Assembly: GCA_964584305.1 (NCBI GenBank)
Contig: CAZOZL010000012.1
Coordinates: 1-64,000 of the forward strand
Direction: 5' to 3'
Source: SB11 sp964584305
GTDB taxonomy: Bacteria; Bacteroidota; Bacteroidia; UBA8524
Length of the DNA stretch: 64,000 bases
This document shows positions 54,190 through 63,902 of the stretch, in pieces. Made by a program: the position numbers and the translations under genes. Under the pieces are notes generated by a model. It searched no databases. It saw only the letters and a list, made by a program, of their open reading frames with translations, and was not told the DNA's origin. Within the stretch, counting starts at the first letter, position 1. The number at the start of each line of letters is the position of its first letter.

Positions 54190-56664
54190 TTATTCATTAG
54201 CGTTGGCAGAGTCGTGGTATTTATGCCCATCGTGTTCTGTATGCAATTCTGTACTGTCGCCATCTTTGTGGTGGTCGCACTCATCAGTACATACGTGTTT
54301 GTCTCCGTGTTTTTTATCGTGTTTACAGTCGGCAGTACATTTGTGGGCTTCACCGTGTCCTTTTTTGTGGCAGCCTTCATCGCATTTTTCTTTGCATTCA
54401 GCATCATTAGTACAGTTGTGTTCACACGTTTTTTCACAACCTGCATGGTGTTCTCCATCTACTACATAGCAAATTTCTGTTTTAGCACCCTCATCACAAC
54501 AAGCTGCACCTACCGCACCATGCCCGCCACCATTTACGGCAATATGTGGGGCAATTATTAATGATACTATCGACATTAGCTTAATCAAAATATTCATTGA
54601 TGGACCTGAAGTATCTTTAAAAGGGTCTCCAACCGTATCACCAGTTACAGATGCTTTGTGTGGTTCAGATTTTTTGTAATACATTTCACCGTCAATCTCA
54701 ACCCCTTTTTCAAACGATTTTTTAGCATTGTCCCAAGCACCACCAGCATTACTTTGAAATATACCCATTAACACACCGCTAACAGTAACACCCGCTAATA
54801 GACCACCTAATATTTCGGCAGAGCTCACATTATCAAACACTCCTTTAAATCCAAAACCAACTAAAACAGGAACAAATAGTGCAATAGCCCCAGGTGCCAA
54901 CATCTCGCGGAGAGAGGCTTTAGTACTAATTTCTACACATTTATCATATTCAGGCTTGGCTTTGTACTCCATTATCCCTGGTATTTCACGGAACTGGCGG
55001 CGTACTTCATTTACCATATCCATAGCTGCCCGCCCAACGGCTGCAATTGCTAATGATGAGAATATATAAGGTATCATACCACCTACAAATAAAGCCGCTA
55101 ATACAGGAGCTTTAAAAATATCTATTGAGCTGATGCCTGCAACACCCATAAAGGCTGCAAACAAAGCTAATGATGTAAGTGCTGCCGATGCAATGGCAAA
55201 ACCTTTACCACTTGCCGCAGTGGTGTTACCCACAGCATCTAATATATCTGTACGCTCACGCACTTCTTCGGGTAGTTGGCTCATTTCGGCAATACCACCA
55301 GCATTATCAGCAATAGGTCCAAAAGCATCAATGGCTAACTGCATAGCAGTAGTTGCCATCATACCTGCTGCTGCAATAGCAACACCATATATACCTGCAA
55401 AAGAGTATGCCCCAATAATACCACCTGCTAAAATTAATATAGGCAAAACAGTACTTTCCATACCTACGGCTAAACCACCTATTATATTAGTAGCGTGCCC
55501 AGTAGCCGATTGTTTTATAATTGAGTTTACAGGGCGTTTACCCATGGCAGTATAATACTCGGTAACAATACTCATTAGTGTACCTACAACTAATCCAACA
55601 ATTATTGCCCAAAACACTTCCATTTTGGTAAATGCAATGGTTTCGTCTGCCCAATATAGAGTTTCAGGAAGTACCCAATCTACAATAAAGTACGATGCAA
55701 TAGCCGTAAGCACTATTGATGACCAGTTACCCATATTAAGGGCTTTTTGCACATTACCGTCTTCCCCTTTAATTTTTACAAATAGCATCCCTATTATAGA
55801 AAACACTATTCCCAAACCTGCAAGCAGCATAGGTAGTAGTATTGGAGCCATTCCGCCAAAGTTATCAGCAGAAATAATTTCACGACCTAATACCATTGTT
55901 GCTAATATAGTAGCTACATACGAGCCAAAAAGGTCAGCTCCCATACCTGCTACATCTCCCACATTATCACCTACATTATCAGCAATAGTGGCAGGGTTAC
56001 GCACATCATCTTCGGGAATACCCGCTTCTACCTTACCCACAAGGTCAGCACCTACGTCAGCAGCTTTAGTATATATACCACCACCCACACGGGCAAAAAG
56101 TGCAATACTTTCAGCACCCAGTGAGAAACCAGCTAATACCTCAAGGGCTTTTGCCATATCATGGCTGTTTACATCACCGCCTTCACCCACAAACATGTAA
56201 TAAAATAATATAAACAATGAACCCATGCCTAATACCGCCAAACCTGCAACACCTAAGCCCATAACAGAACCCCCTGTGAAAGACACTTTTAAGGCTTTTA
56301 CAAGGCTGGTACGTGCGGCTTGCGTGGTACGAACATTTGCTTTTGTAGCCACTTTCATACCTATATAACCCGCTAATGCCGATAATACTGCCCCTATTAA
56401 AAAAGCAATAGCTATAACAGGGCTTGAGTTAGCTTCAGGCATTGTTCCGCTCCATACTAATAATACTGTTGCTATAACAGCAAAGTAAGAAAGTACTTTC
56501 CATTCGGCTTTTAAGAAAGCCATCGCTCCTTTGGCAATATATCCTGCCAATTCATTCATTGTTTCGTTGCCTGTTTCTTGCTTGTTTACCCAAGCCGATT
56601 TAATTGCCATAAAAAGCAATCCAACTAAGCCAAGTGCGGGAATTAAGTAAATAAGGTTATTCAT
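54190..56664 (-). CDS. hppA: Membrane-bound ion-pumping pyrophosphatase with a Cys/His-rich tail
   Basis: This enzyme hydrolyses pyrophosphate and pumps H+ or Na+ out of the cytoplasm. The 824-residue protein has about 16 helices up to residue 710 and the pyrophosphate motifs DVGADLVGKVE (203-213), DNVGDNVGDVAGMGADL and GDTVGDPFKDTSG. GNTTAASGKG (479-488) has Ala483 where potassium-independent enzymes have Lys, so it should need K+. The usual DLFESY glutamate is Gly247 here, while Glu185 appears in GAESIALF. The last 110 or so residues are an unusual soluble tail with 13 Cys and 16 His. No homologous tail is known to me in this family. Confidence 0.95.
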   Translation of the reverse strand: MNNLIYLIPALGLVGLLFMAIKSAWVNKQETGNETMNELAGYIAKGAMAFLKAEWKVLSYFAVIATVLLVWSGTMPEANSSPVIAIAFLIGAVLSALAGYIGMKVATKANVRTTQAARTSLVKALKVSFTGGSVMGLGVAGLAVLGMGSLFILFYYMFVGEGGDVNSHDMAKALEVLAGFSLGAESIALFARVGGGIYTKAADVGADLVGKVEAGIPEDDVRNPATIADNVGDNVGDVAGMGADLFGSYVATILATMVLGREIISADNFGGMAPILLPMLLAGLGIVFSIIGMLFVKIKGEDGNVQKALNMGNWSSIVLTAIASYFIVDWVLPETLYWADETIAFTKMEVFWAIIVGLVVGTLMSIVTEYYTAMGKRPVNSIIKQSATGHATNIIGGLAVGMESTVLPILILAGGIIGAYSFAGIYGVAIAAAGMMATTAMQLAIDAFGPIADNAGGIAEMSQLPEEVRERTDILDAVGNTTAASGKGFAIASAALTSLALFAAFMGVAGISSIDIFKAPVLAALFVGGMIPYIFSSLAIAAVGRAAMDMVNEVRRQFREIPGIMEYKAKPEYDKCVEISTKASLREMLAPGAIALFVPVLVGFGFKGVFDNVSSAEILGGLLAGVTVSGVLMGIFQSNAGGAWDNAKKSFEKGVEIDGEMYYKKSEPHKASVTGDTVGDPFKDTSGPSMNILIKLMSIVSLIIAPHIAVNGGGHGAVGAACCDEGAKTEICYVVDGEHHAGCEKTCEHNCTNDAECKEKCDEGCHKKGHGEAHKCTADCKHDKKHGDKHVCTDECDHHKDGDSTELHTEHDGHKYHDSANANE

Positions 56665-56695
56665 ACTTTTTGATTATACGTTTTTTACAAGTCGG

Positions 56696-56703
56696 CAAAA
56701 ATA
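56696..56703 (-). promoter_or_regulatory. Putative -7 box for hppA
   Basis: The minus strand reads TATTTTTG, an exact TAnnTTTG match, 31 bases upstream of the hppA ATG. Confidence 0.4.
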
Positions 56704-56831
56704 AGGTTTTGCACTTATAAAGCGAAAAATAGTTACGATGTTACGTATCTAAATTTCAGCCGAATTTTGGGCAAGATAAATAAGTAGAATGTTATTAGGT
56801 ACAATTTTTGTAATTATGTGAAACGAAATCA

Positions 56832-57353
56832 GTGAAAAAAATCGTTGTATATACCCTTTTTATACTGCTTAATTCTTTTATTAGCAAAGGTTTAACGGCG
56901 CAAGAAAACACAAATTCTGATAGCATTATAACAAATGATAGTTTGGTATTTGTTGAGTGTACACTACAAGATTCTATTATAGACTATGCCAATAATTTTT
57001 TAGGCGTACGCTACAAATACGGAGGAAAAACCAAAAAAGGGCTTGACTGTACAGGTTTTGTGCAAACAGTTTACAAGCAGTTTGGTTATTTAACTCCCAG
57101 TTCATCATCAGCCATAAAAACAGTAGGAAAGGAGGTTGCCCGAAAAAATGCCCAAATGGGAGATATAATTTACTTTACAGGTAGAAACTCAAAAATAAGG
57201 CGACCAAGACACGTAGGTATAATTACTGAAATTAAAGGCGGTGTAATTTATTTCATCCATGCTTCTGTAAACTATGGTATATCTTACTCGCATACCAGTA
57301 CCCGTTATTATAAACGCAGGTATCTTGGCATTCGTAGGGTTATTGAGGAATAA
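56832..57353 (+). CDS. NlpC/P60-family cell-wall peptidase
   Basis: This 173-residue exported cysteine peptidase (signal to about LTAQ) probably cleaves peptidoglycan stem peptides. The catalytic set is Cys73 in LDCTGFV, His127 in RHVGI and His143 in FIHAS. The start codon is GTG. Members with a single domain of this kind act as D,L-endopeptidases. It stands alone with repeat-like DNA after it. Confidence 0.92.
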   Translation: MKKIVVYTLFILLNSFISKGLTAQENTNSDSIITNDSLVFVECTLQDSIIDYANNFLGVRYKYGGKTKKGLDCTGFVQTVYKQFGYLTPSSSSAIKTVGKEVARKNAQMGDIIYFTGRNSKIRRPRHVGIITEIKGGVIYFIHASVNYGISYSHTSTRYYKRRYLGIRRVIEE

Positions 57354-57573
57354 AAACCGTTGCAAGTATGAAAACCTTTATTGAATAGAATTAGGCATTT
57401 ATGCCTATTTGTTTGTATCCGATGATAATAGATTACTAAAGCCAATAGCTAAAAAAAGAGAGCAATACCCCATTTTTTAATGAGTGAAACGTAGTATTTT
57501 AACGATAACATTCGGTGCAACCCATTAGGCAAAATAAAAATCATTTAATTTGCAGTCTTCGTAATCATAAGAC
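57354..57573. other. Intergenic region with a repeat-like hairpin
   Basis: A 220-base gap without a gene. TAGGCA-TT-TATGCCTA at about 57391-57406 resembles the AATAGGCA...TGCCC arm of repeat family A. Near 57434-57452 the sequence AAAGCCAATAGCTAAAAA resembles the reverse of repeat family B. Confidence 0.4.
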
Positions 57574-59754
57574 ATGAAAAAATTACTTCCTATACTTTTA
57601 ATTTTTATCTCTTTTCAGCTTGTTGCACAGCAAAAACAACTCACCGTTGAAGATTGTATATTAAAACGCACCAGTACTTTAGCACCTAAAAATCTTATAA
57701 ACTTATCGTGGCTGCCCAATACCCATTTAGTTTCTTGGAGAAAATACGGGGGCAAAAACGAAAAACACCTTGTTGTGTTTGATTTTAAGTCGAAAAGTGA
57801 GACAATAATCACCCGTCAAGAAATTAATCTTGCTATGGCAAATTTTAATTTCATTTTCCCAAGTAGTAAAAACGATAAGCTAAAGGAAATACCCCGTGTG
57901 AACTGGCAAAGCAGTACCGCGTTTTTATTTTTGTACAACCATAGCTACTATAAGTATAACTATATAAAAAAGGTAATTACTGCAAAAAACACAATTTCAA
58001 AAGAAGCTGCCAACATAGAACGGCATAAAGGTTCAGGCAATATAGCGTACACTATTGGGAATAATGTATATATAAAACCAGCCACTGGCAATGCTTTTCA
58101 GGTATCAAAAGATACTATTGCTGGTATAGTAAATGGGCAAGCAGTACACCGCTATGAGTTTGGGATAAGCAAAGGTTTATTTTGGAACAATGCGGGTAAT
58201 AAATTGGCGTACTACCATAAAGATGAGACTATGATTACCCAATCATCGTATTATAATTACGGCAAACAACCTGGTGGAAATACCTACTTCCGTTATCCAA
58301 TGGCGGGGCAAAAAAGCCATCATGTGAAACTGGCAGTGCATGATGCTGTTAGAGGTACAACTATTTATTTAGAAACAGGCGAACCATTAGAGCAGTACTT
58401 AACCAATATAACTTGGAGTCCTGATGATAAATATATTTATGTAGCAGTGGTAATGCGCAATCAATCCCAAATGCTTTTGAAACGGTACAATGCCCAAACA
58501 GGAAAGCTGGAGAAAATACTATTTGAAGAGAATAACGAACGGTATGTTGAACCAGAAAACCCACCAATGTTTTGCCCTGATGATAAAAACAAATTTATAT
58601 GGCAAAGCGAGCGAGATGGCTACAACCACTTATACCTTTACAATACCAATGGGAAATTACTGCGCCAGCTTACTAAAGGAAACTGGGTAGTAACTAACCT
58701 TTTAGGTATTGATGCTAAAGGAAAATATGCCTATTTCACAGCTACTAAACGCAGCCCACTGGACAATACCGTTTATAAAGTGAAATTAGCCAACGGAAAA
58801 ATATCAGAACTGGCTACTGAAGTGGGCTTGCACAGACCCTTTTTTACTACCGATTATAGCCATTTTATAGATAAACTAAACAGTTTTAAAACTCCAAGAA
58901 ACATTAGTATTAAAGAAACCGAGAAAGGGGAAAAGGTACATGAGTTATTAAATGCGAATAATCCATTAGAGAACTACCAAATGGGCGAAACCACTGTATT
59001 TACCCTAAAAAGTACCGACAATACTACCGATTTGTATGCACGCATGATAAAACCCACTAATTTCGACCCTAATAAAAAATATCCTGTAATAGTATATGTG
59101 TATGGTGGGCCGCATTTGCAGTTGATAAATAATGGACATTTGAACCGTGCCGACCTTTGGATGAACTATATGGCGCAACAAGGGTTTGTAGTGTTTAGTT
59201 TAGATAATAGAGGGAGTGCAAATAGAGGCTTTGAGTTTGAAAGTGCAGTACATAGAAGGTTGGGAACACTTGAAATGGAAGACCAATTAGCAGGGGTAAA
59301 TTTCTTAAAACAACAACATTTTGTGGATAGCACACGCATGGCTGTTTTTGGGTGGAGTTTTGGCGGTTTTATGGCTACACGTTTAATGCTAAAAGCACCT
59401 GGCACTTTTAAAGTAGGTATAGCAGGTGGACCCGTAATAGATTGGAAAATGTATGAAATAATGTACACAGAGCGTTATATGGATACACCACAAGAAAACC
59501 CAACAGGTTTTGAGAATAGTAATTTATTAAACTATGTGCAAAACCTTGAAGGGAAGCTACTGATGATACACGGTACAAGCGACCCAACAGTGGTATGGCA
59601 GCATAGTTTGGAGTTTGTGAAAAAAGCAGTAACACTGGGCAAACAAATGGATTATTTTGTATACCCTGCACATGGGCATAATGTGCGTGGCAAAGAGAGG
59701 GTGCACCTGTACCAAAAGGTTACCCACTATATTATGGATAATATTGACAGGTAG
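57574..59754 (+). CDS. S9 family peptidase, dipeptidyl-peptidase IV type
   Basis: This 726-residue exported serine peptidase has a signal peptide (to AQ), an N-terminal beta-propeller (about 30-480, DPPIV_N) and an alpha/beta-hydrolase domain. Ser595 is in GWSFGG, Asp670 in TSDPTV and His702 in AHGHNV, the order Ser-Asp-His of clan SC. YVYGGPH and NRGSANRG match DPP IV. It likely removes X-Pro or X-Ala dipeptides in the periplasm. It is preceded by an imperfect TTAATTTG box. Confidence 0.93.
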   Translation: MKKLLPILLIFISFQLVAQQKQLTVEDCILKRTSTLAPKNLINLSWLPNTHLVSWRKYGGKNEKHLVVFDFKSKSETIITRQEINLAMANFNFIFPSSKNDKLKEIPRVNWQSSTAFLFLYNHSYYKYNYIKKVITAKNTISKEAANIERHKGSGNIAYTIGNNVYIKPATGNAFQVSKDTIAGIVNGQAVHRYEFGISKGLFWNNAGNKLAYYHKDETMITQSSYYNYGKQPGGNTYFRYPMAGQKSHHVKLAVHDAVRGTTIYLETGEPLEQYLTNITWSPDDKYIYVAVVMRNQSQMLLKRYNAQTGKLEKILFEENNERYVEPENPPMFCPDDKNKFIWQSERDGYNHLYLYNTNGKLLRQLTKGNWVVTNLLGIDAKGKYAYFTATKRSPLDNTVYKVKLANGKISELATEVGLHRPFFTTDYSHFIDKLNSFKTPRNISIKETEKGEKVHELLNANNPLENYQMGETTVFTLKSTDNTTDLYARMIKPTNFDPNKKYPVIVYVYGGPHLQLINNGHLNRADLWMNYMAQQGFVVFSLDNRGSANRGFEFESAVHRRLGTLEMEDQLAGVNFLKQQHFVDSTRMAVFGWSFGGFMATRLMLKAPGTFKVGIAGGPVIDWKMYEIMYTERYMDTPQENPTGFENSNLLNYVQNLEGKLLMIHGTSDPTVVWQHSLEFVKKAVTLGKQMDYFVYPAHGHNVRGKERVHLYQKVTHYIMDNIDR

Positions 59755-59868
59755 TTTTAAGTATCAAGGTATTTTAATTATTGGTAGTAAGAATAGGAAC
59801 TTGAGAGGGTTATAGTTTTGTCTAATCAATAGCAAATCCTTATTTTCGCTTCAAAAATTGATTAAATA

Positions 59869-60432
59869 ATGGCGAATACATCAGATATATCAGTAGGGAC
59901 TTTTTTGCGCCACAACGGCGAAATTGTGCAAGTATTAGAATACCTGCACCGCACACCAGGGAATTTACGTGCTTTTTACCAAGCCAAAATGCGGAATATT
60001 CGCACGGGTAAACTGGCAGAATATCGTTTTCGTAGTGGAGAAAGCGTAGAGTTGGTGAGGGTAGAAGTAAAGGAACTACAATATCTATATAAAGACGGCA
60101 ACAGTTTAGTGTGTATGCACCCTACCACTTTCGACCAAATATATATACAAGACCAACTATTTGGCGATAGTTTAAAATTTATGAAAGAAGAAATGATGGT
60201 AACCATTTCTTTTGAAGATGAAACCGCCTTACAAGCCGAAGCACCCAACTTTGTGGAACTAGAGATAACCTATACAGAACCTGGTGTAAGAGGCGATACT
60301 GCTACCAATACTTTAAAACCTGCCACACTTGAAACTGGAGCAAAAATAAATGTACCCTTGTTTGTTGATATTGGCGAAATCATTAAAATAGATACACGAA
60401 CAGGTGCATACTTGGAACGTATAAAGAAATAG
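59869..60432 (+). CDS. efp: Elongation factor P
   Basis: EF-P relieves ribosome stalling at polyproline. The 187-residue protein has three beta-barrel domains. The tip of domain I reads HRTPGNLRAF; the position equal to Lys34 of Escherichia coli is Asn32, so the lysylation or rhamnosylation known elsewhere cannot occur at that residue. This tip is characteristic of the Sphingobacteriia and related classes. The C-terminal GDTATNTLKPATLETG block is complete. Confidence 0.95.
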   Translation: MANTSDISVGTFLRHNGEIVQVLEYLHRTPGNLRAFYQAKMRNIRTGKLAEYRFRSGESVELVRVEVKELQYLYKDGNSLVCMHPTTFDQIYIQDQLFGDSLKFMKEEMMVTISFEDETALQAEAPNFVELEITYTEPGVRGDTATNTLKPATLETGAKINVPLFVDIGEIIKIDTRTGAYLERIKK

Positions 60433-60882
60433 ATATTTTTTGTAGAGGATTTGCGATAATATAGTTCTAATTAGCTCAAGTCAGTTTCTTTTAAAATTAC
60501 CTCACAAAGTAATCGTACCAAAATAAGATTGAAAGATAAATGAATAAATAGTGCATTATTCTGTAATTCGTATCTTTATCATCATTCGTGTGAGATTGCC
60601 TGCCCTAATGCACAGGCGGGCTTCATTAAAAATTTTGAAAGACAGAATAAGCAGGTTTTGACCTGCTGTAAGAAAACGCCTGAACAGTAGTGAATGGCAG
60701 TTTTACACCGCCCTTTCTCCCCTCTTGCCTTCTCACAGGCTAAGGTTAAACTACTGCAAACGTCATTGCTGTACTAATTCGCTATTTCATTGACAAAAAG
60801 GCTAAAAGCCAATAACAATAACCTAATTCAAAATTATATTATAAAGCACTACGGGTTAAACAAGTACATTTTTATATCAAAC
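60433..60882. repeat. Long intergenic region with repeats
   Basis: This 450-base gap has no gene. It includes a family A relic: GACAGAATA followed by the hairpin GCAGGT-TTTG-ACCTGC (60651-60666) and TGTAAGAAA, as in the 52075-52185 copy but with the middle part deleted. Near 60551 the sequence AGTGCATTATTC resembles the family B start, and GGCTAAAAGCCAATA near 60792 resembles its end. GCCTGCCC...GGCGGGC near 60598-60621 is another hairpin. Confidence 0.6.
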
Positions 60883-62463
60883 TCACATTATTGTTAGTGC
60901 AATTAGCAATACAAGTAGGCAAATTAAATACACTGCTTTTTTTGTTTTTAGGTAAAGAAATAGAGAAAGGATGCTACCATAAATAGCTATACCCCCACCC
61001 ATGCTAATGTATAATTTTGAAGCATAAGCAAAGGGCAAACTCTCTATTGTTTGGGCTATATAATTATTAGCAGAGACTACTAAATGTAACGCTTTGCCTA
61101 CCCAAACTGCTATAAAAGGCAGTGGAGAAACAAGCAATAACAACAAACCTAAATACACCGATAATATGCCCAGCGGGACTATAAACAAGTTGGAAAATAG
61201 GAAGTAATTAGGAAACTGATGGAAATAATAAATGGCTAAAGGAAAAGTAGCTACTTGCGCCGCAAATGAAACACAAAGCAGTTGCCATATTTTGGTAAAT
61301 AGCCAAGTTTTTGGAGTTAATAACTGCATTAATGGGGCATAAAATAGCCCAATACCTGCAACTGCTAAATACGATAATTGAAAACCCACTTGAAATACTG
61401 TGTTTGCATTAATTGCAAGTGTAAATAATGCTGCGGCTGCCAATGTATTAAATAAATTGGTTTTGCGCCCCATAGCATTGCCCATTGCAATAAAACTAAA
61501 CATAGTACTTGCCCGCACTACCGATGGAGAAAGTCCTGTGAGTAAAGCATACAACCACAAACCGCCAAGCAGTAGCAACGCCTTTATAAAACTTGCCCAT
61601 TTACGTTTGCTTGCCCCACCCAGCAATAGCAATAACACTATATAAATAATACCTACGTGCAAGCCCGATACTGCTAAAATATGTATTGTACCTGTGCGGG
61701 CATAGGCATTGTTTAAATCATCAGTAATATGGTTGCGGATGCCTAAAATAATGGCACTTGCCACGCTATAAGTACTGCTATCAGGCAGGTGCTTGTATAG
61801 TACTTTATCAAAATGGTTTCTTGCGGTATAACTAAACTGAAATAGCGGGTTACTACTGTGCTTATCTGTTTTTATATACTCACCTGCTTTTAAAAAAACT
61901 TGGTGGTAAATATTTTGATACGATAACCACTTGGCATAGTTAAAACTATCAGCTCCAATGGCTGTTGGGGGTGGTTTTAGCTTATTATTAATGATTAAAT
62001 AATCACCGTAGGTAAGCGTACTATCAAACCCTTTTTTGCTAATGTACAGCACTATTTTCCCAGTAACATTTTGTTGAGTAGTATTGCTGTATATATGCAC
62101 TGCATTGGCAATAACCTTATAGGTTTTAGTCTTTTTTTGAGGGGGAGTTAATACCCTTACCAATAATTTTTGATACGTTTTTTGACGTGTTAAGTGCTTT
62201 GCATTATTAAGTGCATTACTTTGATAGCTTGCAAAACAACCCGCAAAAAATACTGCCGTATAAACTATAATGCCTACCCAGCCTGAAAGCGAAAGGGTAC
62301 TTTGTTTTTTATTTGTTAAAAATAAAAAAGATAATAAGAAGAGGAATGAAAAACCAAATCCTATTAAAATTACGGAATACGAAATGGGTATAAAGTGACT
62401 AATTAATATCCCAATCAAAAATGGAACTAATAGTCTTGTTAGAGGTATGCGGTGCAATTCCAC
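60883..62463 (-). CDS. ComEC/Rec2-family competence channel, short form
   Basis: ComEC forms the inner-membrane channel for single-stranded DNA in natural transformation. The 526-residue protein has many membrane helices and the competence-domain signature HILAVSGLHVGIIY and LTGLSPSVVRASTM. The N-terminal DUF4131-like region (about 20-200) is present. The C-terminal metallo-beta-lactamase-like domain of longer ComEC proteins (about 750 residues) is absent; the sequence ends in a membrane segment. This is seen in many Bacteroidota members. Competence itself is not shown by the window. Confidence 0.9.
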   Translation of the reverse strand: MELHRIPLTRLLVPFLIGILISHFIPISYSVILIGFGFSFLFLLSFLFLTNKKQSTLSLSGWVGIIVYTAVFFAGCFASYQSNALNNAKHLTRQKTYQKLLVRVLTPPQKKTKTYKVIANAVHIYSNTTQQNVTGKIVLYISKKGFDSTLTYGDYLIINNKLKPPPTAIGADSFNYAKWLSYQNIYHQVFLKAGEYIKTDKHSSNPLFQFSYTARNHFDKVLYKHLPDSSTYSVASAIILGIRNHITDDLNNAYARTGTIHILAVSGLHVGIIYIVLLLLLGGASKRKWASFIKALLLLGGLWLYALLTGLSPSVVRASTMFSFIAMGNAMGRKTNLFNTLAAAALFTLAINANTVFQVGFQLSYLAVAGIGLFYAPLMQLLTPKTWLFTKIWQLLCVSFAAQVATFPLAIYYFHQFPNYFLFSNLFIVPLGILSVYLGLLLLLVSPLPFIAVWVGKALHLVVSANNYIAQTIESLPFAYASKLYISMGGGIAIYGSILSLFLYLKTKKAVYLICLLVLLIALTIM

Positions 62464-62484
62464 ACGGGCAATATAGGGATAAAA

Positions 62485-63192
62485 CTACATAAACCTTCTG
62501 TTTACCAAATCGGCAAATTCTATAAAACGTTTATTCTCTTCGTCCCAATTGTTTTCTTTTTTTAGGTGGTTAAAAAAAGTCATGGCATCATCTTTATTTT
62601 TTAAGCCATTTAGGTGGTGAATAGATTTTGTATAGCCCTCGTGGTCGCCACCAAACAATTGGCTAATAAACTCAAATTTTTTATTAATGCTAATTGCCTT
62701 TTTTAAATCATGCACGGGTGTTTGCCCAAGTTTAGAAGCTAAATCTTCTGATTCAGGTTTTTGTAGGCTGGTATTAAGCGAGTTGTCGGTTTCCTCTTTC
62801 TTTTCTTTGGCAATAGGCTTTATTTCTGTTGGTACGGTTGGTACGATTACTTCGTTGGAGCGAGGTTCTTCTATTGGCGTTGGTATTTCAGTGGGGGGCG
62901 GCGGTATGGTTTTTTCTTCTACTATCGGTTCAGGTGCAACATTTTTTCTTGACTCTTCTTTCACCACAGGATTAATAATAGTGGGTACAGGCGTGGGTAT
63001 ATTTGGTTGTACAGTAATTCCCTTCTCAGGTTTTAGCAAAAGTAGCTCGTCATATAAATCAACAGTGTATTTTCGTAACAGTTCAATATCAACTGATGTA
63101 AGTTGCGCTGCATTAGCAAAATTATTATTAAGCTCTATTAACTTAGCAGTAATTTGTTGAATTTTGTCGTGGTGTTCAGTCCTATTGCTCAT
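62485..63192 (-). CDS. Hypothetical protein with proline-rich linker
   Basis: This 235-residue protein has an N-terminal helical region (1-65), a Pro/Val/Glu-rich linker (about 70-145) and a conserved C-terminal domain (about 150-235, DLKKAISINKKFEFISQLFGGDHEGYTKSI). The C-terminal part is common in Bacteroidota hypothetical proteins, often near comEC. No catalytic motif is visible. Proposed role unknown; a cytoplasmic scaffold is possible. TATATTTG at 63213-63220 on the minus strand is a candidate -7 box, 20 bases from the ATG. Confidence 0.8.
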   Translation of the reverse strand: MSNRTEHHDKIQQITAKLIELNNNFANAAQLTSVDIELLRKYTVDLYDELLLLKPEKGITVQPNIPTPVPTIINPVVKEESRKNVAPEPIVEEKTIPPPPTEIPTPIEEPRSNEVIVPTVPTEIKPIAKEKKEETDNSLNTSLQKPESEDLASKLGQTPVHDLKKAISINKKFEFISQLFGGDHEGYTKSIHHLNGLKNKDDAMTFFNHLKKENNWDEENKRFIEFADLVNRRFM

Positions 63193-63311
63193 TTTCGATT
63201 AATTTGCCAGTTCAAATATAGTTTAGCAAGGTTAAGACTGGGTATAATTGTGGTGTAAGTATTGCACCACACAATGTGCATAATTAATAAAGATAACAAA
63301 AATAAAGAGGT

Positions 63312-63902
63312 ATGTTTATAGAGCCTATAGGCAATAGAGGGCGACAAAAAGGCTGGATAGAGGTAATTTGCGGATGTATGTTTAGCGGTAAAACCGAAGA
63401 ATTAATTCGTAGGTTGAAACGTGCCCAATTTGCACATCAACGAATAGAGATTTTTAAACCCATTGTTGATGTGCGTTATCACGATGAAAATATTGTATCG
63501 CACAATGCTAATGAAATACGGTCTACACCTGTTGATGCTTCGCTAAATATTTTGCTAATGGCAAACGATGCTGAAGTGATAGGTGTGGATGAGGCACAAT
63601 TTTTTGATAAAGAACTGCCCCACGTGTGCGCCGAACTTGCAAAACGTGGAGTGAGAGTGATTGTTGCAGGTTTGGATATGGACTACCGCGCACAACCCTT
63701 TGGACCTATGCCCAATTTATTAGCACAAGCCGAGTATGTAACAAAAGTACACGCCGTTTGCATGAAATGTGGAGACTCTGCCACCCACTCATACCGAATA
63801 GCAAACGAGAGTAGCCAAGTGCTTTTGGGCGAAAAGGATAACTACGAACCTCGCTGCCGCAGTTGCTTTAACATGGGATTTAAAGAATATAGTGTAATGT
63901 GA
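63312..63902 (+). CDS. tdk: Thymidine kinase
   Basis: Tdk phosphorylates thymidine in pyrimidine salvage. The 196-residue type II enzyme has the P-loop GCMFSGKTEEL, DEAQFF, GLDMDYRAQPFGPM and the zinc site formed by CMKC and CRSC. Length is normal. It is divergent from the proline-rich gene. Confidence 0.96.
   Translation: MFIEPIGNRGRQKGWIEVICGCMFSGKTEELIRRLKRAQFAHQRIEIFKPIVDVRYHDENIVSHNANEIRSTPVDASLNILLMANDAEVIGVDEAQFFDKELPHVCAELAKRGVRVIVAGLDMDYRAQPFGPMPNLLAQAEYVTKVHAVCMKCGDSATHSYRIANESSQVLLGEKDNYEPRCRSCFNMGFKEYSVM

Noticed and set aside
54203..54561. Plus-strand reading frames opposite the tail of hppA
   Set aside because: The Trp/Cys/Ser-rich sequence is the antisense of the Cys/His tail, which follows hppA in frame; no start signal supports the plus strand.
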